The notes: generated by a model from the letters alone, not told the origin. A stretch of DNA of 64,000 bases from Musa acuminata AAA Group (GCF_036884655.1 NC_088342.1:16134001-16198000); one strand, 5' to 3'; numbered from the stretch's first letter, positions 21,231-32,405 are shown. Program-made: numbers and translations.

Positions 21231-24200
21231 CTTGAGAAGCAAGAATGTGTATTTTGATGATTTCCATATTGACTTTCAATGATAATGCATGGTTTTTATA
21301 TGGAAGGCTTGATGATTTTTTTATGAATCTTGTCTTTGGTTTTCAAACATGATGTATGTTTTTGACATAAAAACAAAACTTGAGCATGCTAATATAAAGT
21401 CAATCACATAAATTAAAACTAAAAAAGTTTTAGTTATCTATAAGAATAATTCAAAATTATGTTCAATGAAACCATTGCATAATGATGTAATGAAAATATT
21501 AAACATTTTAAAACTAAGTTTTAGTGTCATGCATAATGATCATGCTTAATAAATTTCGAAATTATGCATGATGAATCTTGTGATTTATGGATTATTGATT
21601 TTTACCATAATGAAAGTGCCTTATTAATCTTTGTTGTAATAAATCTTACACTTTCGGTTTTAAACATGATACATGTTTTTATTTGGTATAAGTGAAATAA
21701 AATCATATGAATTGAAACAACTAAAAAGACAAAAATATTTTTTTCCTTGAAAATTTATTTTTCTCTATCCTATTGATCTTGATGTTTATTATGATAAATC
21801 TATGTATACCATTTTGAATCTCATGAAAGTAATGTTGAGATTTTGATGAATTTGACGATTTGAATTTGAATGAGTTTGTATTCAAATTATGATCTTGATT
21901 TCTTGGATTTATTGCTTGATTTTCTTTTAAAACAAGATCTCTTCTTTGTACTCCTATGATTTTTCTTGATATTTTATTTAAAGAAGATATTTGATAAAAT
22001 GAATCATGTCTTTTTTAATTCAAGAGGTCTTATCTTTCATGACATGATGCCATTGGATTTATGGCTTGTATGCCTTGAAATAATTGAAATATTATGCACT
22101 ATTTTGTTCTTCCCTTATTCTTTCTTATTTACAATGATAAAATGGGAACAAGTTATGATCATGCATGGCAGGATGCAATTTGATAGATTAATACCATGAT
22201 GATTTGAAATGTTTATGATTTGGAATGATGCATATGTTTTTTATTATGATGATGTACGTGATGTATTGCATATGATGTGTATCATGAATGCTTTAAATGA
22301 TAAATGTTTGGTACCAACAATCATGAAGTGATAAATACTTAAAAATATTGATTTAATGTCCAGTATCATGAATACTTTATTATCATACATGAAAATAGTG
22401 ATAAATATTTTGAAAATAAATGTTTGTATCATGTTAGATGATTTTACATTTTGTGCATGATGAGTTATAGTGATGATTTAAATAATGATTGAAATAATAT
22501 GAATGATGATTTGGAATCATGCATATAATGATGAGTTTATATGTTTTAAAAATATATATGATGATTTGGTATTATGTATGCAATACTTTAACATATGATA
22601 ATGATGCATGCAATGATGAAATATTCATGATAAAATTATTATTTTGATATTCATGACTTGAATCTTCCTTTCCTTTTGCCAATGACAAAGGGGGAGAAAG
22701 AATTGCTAATGTGCTATCTTGAATTGATGTAAAGGGTCATCTCAAAAAGAAATTAGCTAGCTTGCACAAGTCAAGAAAATACAAAAACTTGCTTACTTTC
22801 TTGCACATCTAAAGAGAAGATGCAAATGTAACACTTGCCAAATTGCTTGCTTGCCTCATGTAAAACATTGTCCCTTGCTAGGTTGGCATTTTACTAAGAA
22901 AACAAAAATGACACTTCTCAAAAGAGAAGAAAGAGCTTGCTTTCTTGAACATCTTTAATTTGCTAGCTAGCATAATGTACAATTTGCTATCTTGAACATT
23001 ACAAAGAAATGCTATCATGCACATCGCAAAGAAAAGCAAATATGCTAACTTGCAAATCTTTAAATTTGCTAGTTTGTATGTAGTAAAACTTGCATATCGT
23101 AAAAATTGCTAGCTTGTAGAGAAGCAAATAGTTGCTATCACAAGAAAAGCAAAAATGCTAAACTTGCAAATCTTTAATTGCTACATTGCATGATGATAAA
23201 ACTTGATATTATATTTTTTTTTTCATACAATGTATTGAACTTTTTATCTCTAAACACTTGATACTTGGAATATTTTAAAATGTGATATTGATAAGAATGT
23301 TTCAAGTTGCTCTTTGTGCTATATCTTTTCAAATGAATCATGAGCCTTGATATCATATATTTCATAATATAGAAATAACAAGATTTCTTTGCCTTGTATG
23401 CCTTATGTGATGATTGTACATCAATTTGCTTTATTATGAATTATATGAATCTTGATCATGAACTTGTTAAGAAGAATTTTAATGAACCATGAATCATATC
23501 TTTGGTATTCATGAATTGATCCTTATTGATATATTTCATGAATTCTTTGCATATTTAGCTTGTTGAATGGTTGAAATTTTTAGCCATTGAGTCCTCCCTT
23601 TCTTTTTGACTTTGATAAAGGGGGAGAAGGTTTTGCTAGCTTGTGCATTGAAAATGAAAGTAAACTTCCTAGCATGCTAAGGAAGTAAAACTTGCAAACT
23701 TGCACTTCTCAAAAAGAGAAGAAAGATCTTGCCTATCGAAAGAAGCAAAAAGTGCAAAACTTAGAAAACTTGCAACAAAATTGCTCTTGCCATGCTTTGT
23801 ATCAAAAATAGGTTGATATCCTTAAAAGCATCGCATTAAATTTTTTAGTGTATTGCAATGTATCACATGTATCGCAAATTGAAATTTTGAGACTATTATC
23901 ATATCATGTTTAACAATTGATATTTTTCATTGATATGATAAATTATCAATCTCATGATGTATCGCATAATGATATCATGATTTGCGATTGTATCATGTGA
24001 TCCTTGGTGAATTTTCACATTGATATCCTTCATGAAATGATTTCTTTGCATTATTGTCTTGTATGCATCATGTGATGATTGAAATATTGATTGATGCAAA
24101 GTTGATGTAAAAGTCTAAATCATTGGTTCCTCTCCTTCTTTTTAACATTGACAATGGGGGAAAAAGTTATTGCTAGCTTGCACACTTGAATGAAGAATTT

Positions 24201-24651
24201 GCTAGCTCGATAATTGTAATGAAGAAATTTGCTATATCAAACATCATAAATATTGTTACTTGCAAAGAAAAGCAAAGTGCAATCTTGCACAAAAATTCAA
24301 GTGTTGAATTGCCATGATTGAACTTAAGAATCTTGGTATGCTTTTGTGCTTATATGTTGTGATAAAAATCTAACTTCATGTTATAAAAACTTGAATATAT
24401 TTTAAAATAGCTAGAGCTACTTCTCCTTTTTGTTGATTACATAGGGGGAGAAGTATATTGATGACTTCATGCATTGAATTGAATATTTTATATTTGCATG
24501 ATGGTTTAAATGTTTTTCATACCATGTGATGAATGTTACTTGGATTTGGGATAATCCAAGTGTTCTATCAATGACATATTGATAGGGGGAGTTTGGTTAA
24601 ACTCCGGGGAGTTAAGGTTAACTCCGTTAGTCATCAATTAGTTGTCATCAT
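21092..24651 (+). other. NAG-B AT-rich filler with repeated PPT-like hairpins
   Basis: About 3.5 kb with no pol homology. It contains an (AT)n tract (21197-21227), diverged repeats of GCTAGCTTGCA/AAGAAAAGCAAA words (22740-24310), and at least four pyrimidine-arm/purine-arm hairpins whose purine arm resembles the true PPT (22665-22700, 23590-23630, 24126-24166, 24420-24453; a weaker one at 22110-22150). The filler replaces the whole pol gene between gag and PPT. Confidence 0.75.
21197..21227. repeat. (AT)n microsatellite in NAG-B filler
   Basis: A run of TA/AT dinucleotides of about 31 bases. The same position in NAG-A (about 8711-8720) has only a few units, so it expanded after the copies separated. 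Confidence 0.9.
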
Positions 24652-24665
24652 AAAAAAGGGGGAGA
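24652..24665 (+). promoter_or_regulatory. NAG-B polypurine tract
   Basis: AAAAAAGGGGGAGA immediately before the 3' LTR; flanked by the inverted arms 24634-24651 and 24683-24700. Confidence 0.9.
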
Positions 24666-24666
24666 T

Positions 24667-25646
24667 TGTTGAATCTCGGATTTTGATGATGAAACTAATT
24701 TATTGTGTTTAGATATTTAACTACATTTTGAGTGATGCAGATCTACTCGATCAGGATTAGACAATTAACACAGGAGGAATTGACGTTGCGCCGGAGGAGA
24801 TCACGTTAGGATATTGGATGGCAGAAGGCTTCGGACGTCGGGCATCGGGCCAAGAGCGGAATTGCGCCAAGGATATCGGGGTTGCGGAGGTCAACCGCCG
24901 ATTGGGCAACAAGCTGCAAGAGAGGACGATGCGCTGAAGAATCGGATGAAGCGCCAACCAATGACGTGCCGGGCAACAAAATGTCAATTCGCGTTGTAAT
25001 AATTGTCTAGATCGGAGTAGAGTTTTGACTTGTGTGTGCAGAATTAACTACGATAACGATGAAGACATAAAGCGAAACAAAGTGTCGGAGTCAAGCACGA
25101 AGGATTTATTGCGAGTTCGAGAGTTTGACGGAAGTCCGAAGGTTCATCGGGAATGCTGCCGGAACTAGCCGAGAATGAGTAGGGAGCTTGTCGAAGGGTT
25201 TTTCGGAAGCTCACCGGAAGGTTCGTTGGAAGTTCGCGGAGCTCACCGAGAAAGATCGGAGCTTGCTGAAAAAGCTCGTTGGAAATCGTCAAGATCAAAT
25301 CGTGAAGTCTAGGAGCTTGCCGGGAGTCCGCAGAATGGTTTCCGAGAGTTTATCGAAAGACCGCCGGAAGTTCACCGGAAGCTCGCCAGAAGAAGTCTTG
25401 ACTTGTGAACTTTGTAATAGCTTAGGAAATATCTTTAAATTCGTAGTTAGCACGTTAATTAGGGTTAGGATTAGATGTTAATTCTATAACCTAAGCAGGA
25501 GCCAATTGGGCCCGAGTTCGGACTGGTTTGGGCCAAGTTTGGAGCCTAACCAGTGAGCTGAAATAGTGTAGGCGGTGGTGCCGCCTAGAACCTGAGAACT
25601 AAGCGGTGGCACCGCTCTGCACCCGAGAGGTCCGGCGGTGGCACCG
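24667..25646 (+). repeat. NAG-B 3' LTR, left piece
   Basis: Begins TGTTGAATCTCGG after the PPT. It reaches the palindromic array (25570-25646), where CHR-C is inserted at a GGCGGTGGCACCG site; the TSD CACCG is at 25642-25646. Confidence 0.9.
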
Positions 25647-26084
25647 TGTTAGGACTCTAGCTTAGAGAGTCCTAATTGAGAGGGACATCCATGTAAAACT
25701 GTTAGGACTCTAGCTAGGAGAGTCCTAATTGAGAGGGACATTCTGCTAGGACTCTAGCTAGGAGAGTCCTAATTGAGAGGGGCATTCATGTAGGAGGTGT
25801 TTTCTTAGAGAAGAATTAAGAGTTGTAAGGGAATAGGAGTCTTGACTAGGAGTCCTATTAGGAGTTGGTTAGAAGTAGGAGTCTTAAGTAGGAGTCATAT
25901 TAGGAGTTAGGGTTTAGAAGCCCTATAAATAGCCATGTATTCCTTCTCTTTTCATAAGCAATAGATGAATCTTTTCTGCAGCCTTTGAGCAGCAACTTGA
26001 AGGGAGGAACCCCTATAGAGTTCCAAGGAGGCCGATCCCCTAAAGAGATCAACCCTAAGTTTAGAATCTGCAAGGGTTCTAACA
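25647..26084 (+). repeat. CHR-C 5' LTR (438 bp)
   Basis: TGTTAGGACTC...GGTTCTAACA. It contains three tandem-like copies of a ~45-bp unit starting (T/C)TG(T/C)TAGGACTCTAG in its first 130 bp, each with the inverted arms AGGACTCT and AGAGTCCT. TATA at 25924-25931. Near its end a GAGGCCGATCCCCTA motif is shared with the CHR-D/D2 LTR minisatellite. Confidence 0.95.
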
Positions 26085-26086
26085 CC

Positions 26087-26098
26087 TGGTATCAGAGC
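26087..26098 (+). promoter_or_regulatory. CHR-C primer-binding site
   Basis: TGGTATCAGAGC two bases after the LTR. Confidence 0.94.
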
Positions 26099-27360
26099 AG
26101 CGTTCTTGGCGTCTCGCTGCCCTTCCATAGCCATCCATCAACCCTCTACAACCATCCAAAGCAATTCCCACAATTGCTTAAAAGATCGTCACCGAATTTC
26201 GTCATCATCTCCACCACCACGGATCATCCTTTGATCTCCCCGTGAATTGCAACAGGTTCTGGTTTCCTACCTTACTGCTGCTGCAATTTAGTTATCCTTA
26301 TTCGAAAATCCAAAAAAAAAAAAAAAAATCGTTCCTATATTGCTGCATAAACTTTTCGTCACAAAGTTTTCATCTCTACGACGAAAGATACATTACAGAA
26401 TTCCAGCCGCATAGCACCATCTATTTGATCTTGCTACTGTGCTTTTTCTATCCAAATTTCTACAAACTTTTTATGACATCTTTGACACTTCTTAACAGTG
26501 GATTTCCCTTTGGTTTCATCGAAAAATTCTCAATATAAACTACTGATCTTTTATGTCCAATCTGCTGCACTTGAATTGCAGAATTCAAGCCGCATAGCAC
26601 CATCTGTTTGATCTTGCTACTGTGCTTTTTCTATCCAAATTTCTACGAAATTTTTATGACATCTTTGACACTTCCTAACAGTAGATTTCCCTTTGGTTTC
26701 ATCGAAAAATTCTCAATATAAACTACTGATCTTTTATGTCCAATCTGCTGCACTTGAAAATCTATGCTGCAGAAAATTTCAGCTGCATATCGTTGCCTTA
26801 ACCCATCTATTTGCAATCTTTTTTGAATGAAATTTCTTATACACTTCATAGATCATCTTGGCTTCCATCTTAGATTGATCTATTAAGAAATTCATCTCTA
26901 AAAACGATTTTATGTTGCTGTAAATTTTCATCGTAACCCGCTGAAATTTTTCGACGATAATTCTGCAATTGCAACTTGCACCAATTTCCTTGCTGTTATA
27001 CTACCGAAATTTTCTTGATTAAATTAGATATCCTTGCTGTCATATAAACTGTGATTTTGCTATCAATTCCCTCCTCAATTCTCTCAAGTTTTTGGTGGAA
27101 ATTACGTCGAGAAACCGTTGTTTCTTCGACGACAATTCTACTCTTACAAGACAGCACACATACTTGCTGCAACTTCCACGGATTTTTGTCAAACCTTTGC
27201 TACCATCTATCACAGATTCAAAACTTTCATCTACAGCCCTAAAACTCTACCAAACCACACCCTCAAACTGCACCCAAAACAGCCACAAAATAAGCCTAAA
27301 CCGCAGCCTACATCCACCAATCCACCAACACTTTCGACCATCACTTCTCTCAACCTATAC
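26099..27360 (+). other. CHR-C untranslated leader with a 183-bp tandem duplication
   Basis: About 1.26 kb between PBS and gag ATG. 26398-26580 is repeated as about 26581-26757 (starting GAATTC(C/A)AGCCGCATAGC). A 15-A run lies near 26313-26328. No coding signal is convincing before the ATG at 27361. Confidence 0.75.
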
Positions 27361-30213
27361 ATGCCTTTAACCCAACAGCAAAAGAGAGATCTTAACATCA
27401 TTGATTTGGGGTCATATACTATGGTATCTAAGGAGGCAATCAATGCTAAATTCGAAGCCTTGGAGGCGCGAATGGAGGATAAGATTCGGACGCTCTTTGC
27501 CGAACTCAGATTGGGCCGACCACTAAGCCCGAAGAAATCATATCAAGGAGAGAGCTTTGCCCAATCACACCAAGCCCGAAGAGATGACTTCCAAGGGAGG
27601 GTAGGCTCTATAACCAACCCCAACTATCCATGCATGAGAGTGGACTTCCCTAGATGGGAAGAAGGAGACCCGATTGGTTGGATCTCGCGCGCGGAGCGAT
27701 ATTTTCGGTACCACAAAACCGCGGATGTATCTATGGTGAAAATTGCAGCTATACATCTTGAAGGGGATGCTATACAATGGTTTGACTGGTTTGAACATAC
27801 TTATGGAGTCCTTTCATGGCGACAATTCAAAGAAGGACTGCTGATTCGCTTCAGACCAACCGATTACGAGAATATTGACGAACAACTAGCAAAGATCCAA
27901 CAAACCTCCACCATTCAAGAGTACCAAACCAGGTTTGAAAGGTTATCTGATCAAACTCATGATTGGTCTCAAAAACAGCTATTGAGGACCTTCATTGAGG
28001 GCTTGAAGCCGGAGATCCGAGGAGAAGTTAAAGCGCGACAACCGTATACGCTTATGGCAGCCATCTCTTTCGCACGACATCAAGAGGAGCAATTGAACCA
28101 TGAAGCTCGGAGGACTAGGGTCTCTCCTCAACTAGTAATATTGAAGCCCGTAGCCCCCCTTACTATCGACCAAGTCCCTACACCAAAGAGGTTAACAAGA
28201 GAAGAGCTTCGGGAGCGATATCCGAAGGGGTTATGCTGGCATTGTGACGAGCCGTGGAGCCGTGAGCATCGCTGTCGTAAAGGGGGACTTCTTATGATTG
28301 AACCAATAGAAGAAGAGGTCATTGAACATCCAAAAGAGAGCCTTGAACAAGAAGAAGAAGATGCAGAAGAAGAGCCACAACCGACCGAAGTTACGGTACA
28401 TACACTAGCTGACTACTCAAACCCGCAAACGATGAAAATTGGAGGCCTTCTCAAACAACAACCAATCACTGTTCTCATCGATACGGGCAGTACTACTAAC
28501 TTCCTAAATAGTGAGCTTGCTGTTTGGATATCATTACCTATCGAGAATCGCTGCAGGTTTGATGTTAAGGTCATCGACGGACGGATTTTGAATTGTGATC
28601 ATAGGCGCTTGCAGGAGAAACTATTGCTGCAGGACCAAGAGATAATTGCAGATTTCTTCCTTCTCCCTCTTAACAATCATGAGGCCATACTCAGAATTAA
28701 ATGGTTGATGACATTAGGTGATATTTTTTGGAATTTTATGAAACTAATTATGAAATTTTACAGTAAGGAGAAACAGGTGACATTGCACGGGAAACGTGGG
28801 GGCGACATAACAACGATTTGCACACAACAAATGGAGAATGTTTTGCATAAAGCATGCAGCGGCTTTTTGGTACAACTTGAGCAGCAATCTAAGGGAGAGC
28901 CAACAGAATTTGAAGATCCAAATCTACTTCCTTTGCTTGCTGAATTTTCAAATATATTTGACGAACCGTGCAACCTACCTCTTACCCGTCGGCATGATCA
29001 TTGTATAATGATTCTTCCAGGCAAATCTTCAGCAAATGCTCAGCCATATCAGTATCCACATCTCCAGAAGGATGAAATAGAAAGGATTATAAAAGAGATG
29101 CTCGAAACAGGAGTTATTCGGCCATGTTGCAACCTCTACTCTTCGCCGGTGCTACTTGTACGTAAGAAGGACGGAACAAGGCGAATATGTGTTGATTACC
29201 GAGCTCTCAATGGCATAATCATCAAGGACAAATACTTTATTCCAATAGTAGATGAATTGCTAGATGAAAGGGAGCATAAATCTTTACAAAGCTGGACCTT
29301 TGATCCGGGAATCATCAAATACGAGCATGCGAAGAAGACATATGGAAAACCACCTTTTGAACACACAACAACCACGAATTTTTGCTTTCTTCAACAAAAG
29401 GTGGAATATCTTGGGCATATCATATCAGAGGAAGGTGTGGCAGTGGACCCCTTCAAAATTGGAGCAATGCAAAACTGGCCGACCTCGAGAAACATAAAAT
29501 TGCTACATGGCTTTCTGGGTTTAATAGGCTACTACCGCAAGTTCGTGAAAAACTATGGAAAGATCAGTGCACCACTTACTTCCTTACTAGAAAAAGATGT
29601 CTTCCAATGGTTGGACAGAGCCTCTGCTGCCTTCGACAAACTTAAGGCAGCCATGACGACGACGCCGGTGCTAACACTACCAGATTTCAACCGACCCTTC
29701 ATTATTGAGGCCGACACATCTGGAGTCAAAATTGGAGCCACTCTCATGCAAGATGGTCAACCACTCACATACACTAGCAATGCATTATCTCCCTCCCATC
29801 AAAATAAGTCAACATATGATAAGGAGATGCTTGCCATTGTGCGCGCAGCAACGAGGTGGAGACCCTACTTGATTGGTCGACGATTTCAAATTAAAACCGA
29901 CCATAAAAGCCTCGAGTACTTTTTGGAGCGAAAGATATCATCCCCTGAGCAGCAAAAATGGGTAACAAAACTTCTTAGATTTGATTATGAAATAACTTAC
30001 AAAAAGGGGAAAGAGAATGTTCTTGCAGATGCGCTTTCGCAGCTACCCGAGCAAGCTGAAGTTTCGGCCATTTCACTTCCGACCAGCAACTTTCTTAAGG
30101 ATATTAAGATGGAATGGCAGGAAGATTCAGAGACTAGTAAGATTATAAAAAAATTGGAGGAAGCACCAAGCTCCGTGGCTCATTACAATTGGGACTCAAA
30201 AGAATTACACTAG
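27361..30213 (+). pseudogene. CHR-C gag-protease-RT(deleted)-RNase H polyprotein
   Basis: From ATG 27361 (MPLTQQQKRDLN) one frame runs 950 codons. Gag core WEEGDPIGWISRAERYF lies near residue 100. A zinc-knuckle-like CWHCDEPWSREHRC starts at residue 292, and the aspartic protease motif LIDTGSTTNFL at about residue 372. RT begins normally (SSPVLLVRKKDGTRRICVDY). Near 29270-29380 the reading frame holds non-RT sequence; the next frame there still spells KLDL-SG-HQIR, with two CGA-to-TGA stops. The following catalytic block with the paired aspartates is gone, and the text resumes at QQKVEYLGHI. RNase H is present (EADTSG, TDHKSLEYFL, NVLADALSQLP). The protein could supply Gag and protease but not reverse transcription. 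Confidence 0.9.
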
Positions 30214-30591
30214 AAGGGACGCATTGTGCTTATGATAAATTCTACTTGCATCTTCACGAGTAGATTTTGGACCAAGTTATTCTATATGCAGGGTACTAAA
30301 TTGAAAAGGAGTATGGCATATCACCCACAAATCGACGGCGAGATAGTTGTAAATAGGTGCTTGGAGACAGCCCAAAGCTACCCACCAAATATGACTACCC
30401 AAAGAGAACTCCAGACCCAACGAAGTGCCATTATTGATCAACGGATCGTGACTCGACGACGACGACCCACTAATGAAGTTCTAATACAGTGGGCGAACCT
30501 ACCAATAGAAGATGCCACTTGGGAGAACTATGACGACTTGAAGATCAAATTCCCAGAATTCATGAATCATCAGCCTCGAGGACAAGGCTGA
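30214..30591 (+). pseudogene. CHR-C integrase tail and chromodomain remnant
   Basis: In the same frame as the polyprotein after one TAG (30211-30213). It retains only the end of the integrase core ([34 protein letters not shown]) and then, after a second deletion, a C-terminal chromodomain-like segment ([20 protein letters not shown]). The integrase zinc finger and first catalytic aspartate are absent. The chromodomain-like end is the reason for the chromovirus assignment. Confidence 0.86.
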
Positions 30592-30593
30592 TT

Positions 30594-30605
30594 TGAAGAG
30601 GGGTA
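30594..30605 (+). promoter_or_regulatory. CHR-C polypurine tract with upstream hairpin
   Basis: GAAGAGGGGTA lies next to the 3' LTR. Just upstream, CAGCCTCGAGGACAAGGCTG (30571-30590) can fold with CAGCCT/AGGCTG arms; the same hairpin precedes the CHR-D PPT. Confidence 0.85.
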
Positions 30606-31043
30606 TGTTAGGACTCTAGCTTGGAGAGTCCTAATTGAGAGGGACATCCATGTAAAACTGTTAGGACTCTAGCTAGGAGAGTCCTAATTGAGAGGGACAT
30701 TCTGCTAGGACTCTAGCTAGGAGAGTCCTAATTGAGAGGGGCATTCATGTAGGAGGTGTTTTCTTAGAGAAGAATTAAGAGTTGTAAGGGAATAGGAGTC
30801 TTGACTAGGAGTCCTATTAGGAGTTGGTTAGAAGTAGGAGTCTTAAGTAGGAGTCATATTAGGAGTTAGGGTTTAGAAGCCCTATAAATAGCCATGTATT
30901 CCTTCTCTTTTCATAAGCAATAGATGAATCTTTTCTGCAGCCTTTGAGCAGCAACTTGAAGGGAGGAACCCCTATAGAGTTCCAAGGAGGCCGATCCCCT
31001 AAAGAGATCAACCCCAAGTTTAGAATCTGCAAGGGTTCTAACA
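30606..31043 (+). repeat. CHR-C 3' LTR (438 bp)
   Basis: Same length as the 5' LTR, with two substitutions by hand comparison (an A/G near the start and a T/C near the end). Confidence 0.95.
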
Positions 31044-31048
31044 CACCG

Positions 31049-31703
31049 CCAGTACACTATTAGTGTTAGACACTAACAGGCGGTGGCACCGCCACCAACA
31101 GGCGGTGGCACCGCCAGCCTCGGGAACCCAAGAGAATTCAAAATTTGGAGCCCAAATTTGAATCCTCTTGGGGCCTATAAATACCCCTCAATTCTCAATT
31201 GAGAACACAACATTTAAGAAGCAAGAGATTGAGATAAAAGTCTTAGCAAAGTCTTTAGCAAGTTTTTGTTTTCAATTGCTTGAGTGTTCACCTCCTTCTT
31301 TCTCTTTGAAAATTTGTAAGAGAGTGAACCACTTGTAAAAGGTTGTAAGAGGGGTATTTGTCCTTCCCCTTCAAAGTGATTTGCTAGTGGAAGTTGGGAG
31401 CCTCATCGAAGAAGGCTTCGCAAGTGGATGTAGGTCGCATGACCGAACCACTATAAATCGATTTGCGTTTATCTTATTGTCATTTATATTACTGCAAACT
31501 ATCTTCACTTTGATGCTCTACTTCTTTATCTCCTTCTTACGTATCCCTTCAAGTTAAAATGCAATCGAAATGGTTTCAAACGAAATGTTGCTTTTATCGT
31601 ATGAAGTTTCCGAAAGTGTTTAAATCGTCAAAAGTTTATCGTACTTTACTGCTGCACTAACTCACCCCCCCCCCCCCCTCTTAGTGTTGCTTCGATCCTA
31701 ACA
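31049..31703 (+). repeat. NAG-B 3' LTR, right piece
   Basis: Resumes after the CHR-C TSD with the palindromic array and TATA (about 31178-31185), then U5 with a 14-C run, and ends CCTAACA at 31703. Left and right pieces total 1635 bp. The right flank ATATA (31704-31708) is a candidate TSD within ANG-E-family RT sequence; its left partner is lost. Confidence 0.9.
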
Positions 31704-32405
31704 ATATATATCGGGGATATGGTTCTATAGAGATAGATCCAAGAGGATATTTGCCTTGTCCCAGTCCAGGTACATTGACACTATTGTCAAAAGGTTTGAC
31801 ATGAAAAATTTTAAGAGATGTCTCATACTGATGAGACATGGGATATCGCTTTCTAAGAGTATATCCTCAAAGACTCTTGAAGAAAAGATGAACATGGCTA
31901 GGATATCTACTAATAAGAGCCAATAAGAGATTATTGAATAGATATCTACTAATCTAAGAGGCTTGGGTAGTTAGATGGAGATCCAATACTTAATAGAGCA
32001 GGATTCATTAGGGTTAAGTTAATAGGGGGCCTCTATAAATAGTAGGGAACCAAAGGTTCATAAGCTAGAGCTTTTCTTGGTTGTCATCTCCTATTCTCCT
32101 CTCCCTTTCTTCTCCTCAGATAGTAGGCCTAGAGATTGAGGAGCGTCTTCGCAGCCCTGCTATATGGATTATCGTTAGAGAGGAGGATGCTTGACCTCCT
32201 TCATCCTCTTCTACACATCTATAGGGATTCAAGAATATATGATCTTCCTAAGTAAAACACAATATTTCATATACGCATTTTTCAGTTTTGTAGATTTTAC
32301 ACGTTAATCTTCGCACAATAAGAAACACAATTTAAAGGAAATTTGGGGATTTTTGTTTTCTATTCTACCGCTATGCATGTGATGTCACCCCTAGATTTCC
32401 CTACA
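31704..32405 (+). pseudogene. ANG-E-family scrap: RT fragment fused to LTR 3' part
   Basis: 31720-31907 corresponds to ANG-E pol around 56628-56810 (YRDRSKR, SRYIDTIVKRFDM, ISLSKSIS). From about 31908 the sequence is ANG-E LTR 3' half (compare 44934-45419), ending CCCTACA at 32405. The RNase H region and LTR 5' half between them are deleted. It abuts LTR J. Confidence 0.8.

Larger units (their letters stand above)
25647..31043 (+). mobile_element. CHR-C: recently inserted, pol-deleted chromovirus-like Ty3/gypsy element
   Basis: A 5397-bp element with 438-bp LTRs, PBS, gag-protease, a trimmed pol and PPT, flanked by the duplication CACCG (25642-25646, 31044-31048). By hand alignment the two LTRs differ at only two positions. 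RT lacks its catalytic block and integrase is reduced to scraps. Such similar LTRs with missing enzymes suggest mobilisation in trans. The target is the palindromic array of the NAG-B 3' LTR. Confidence 0.93.

Noticed and set aside
22740..24310. CRISPR-like or satellite array from the repeated GCTAGCTTGCA words
   Set aside because: Spacing and sequence are irregular and diverged; this is plant retroelement filler, not a direct-repeat/spacer array.
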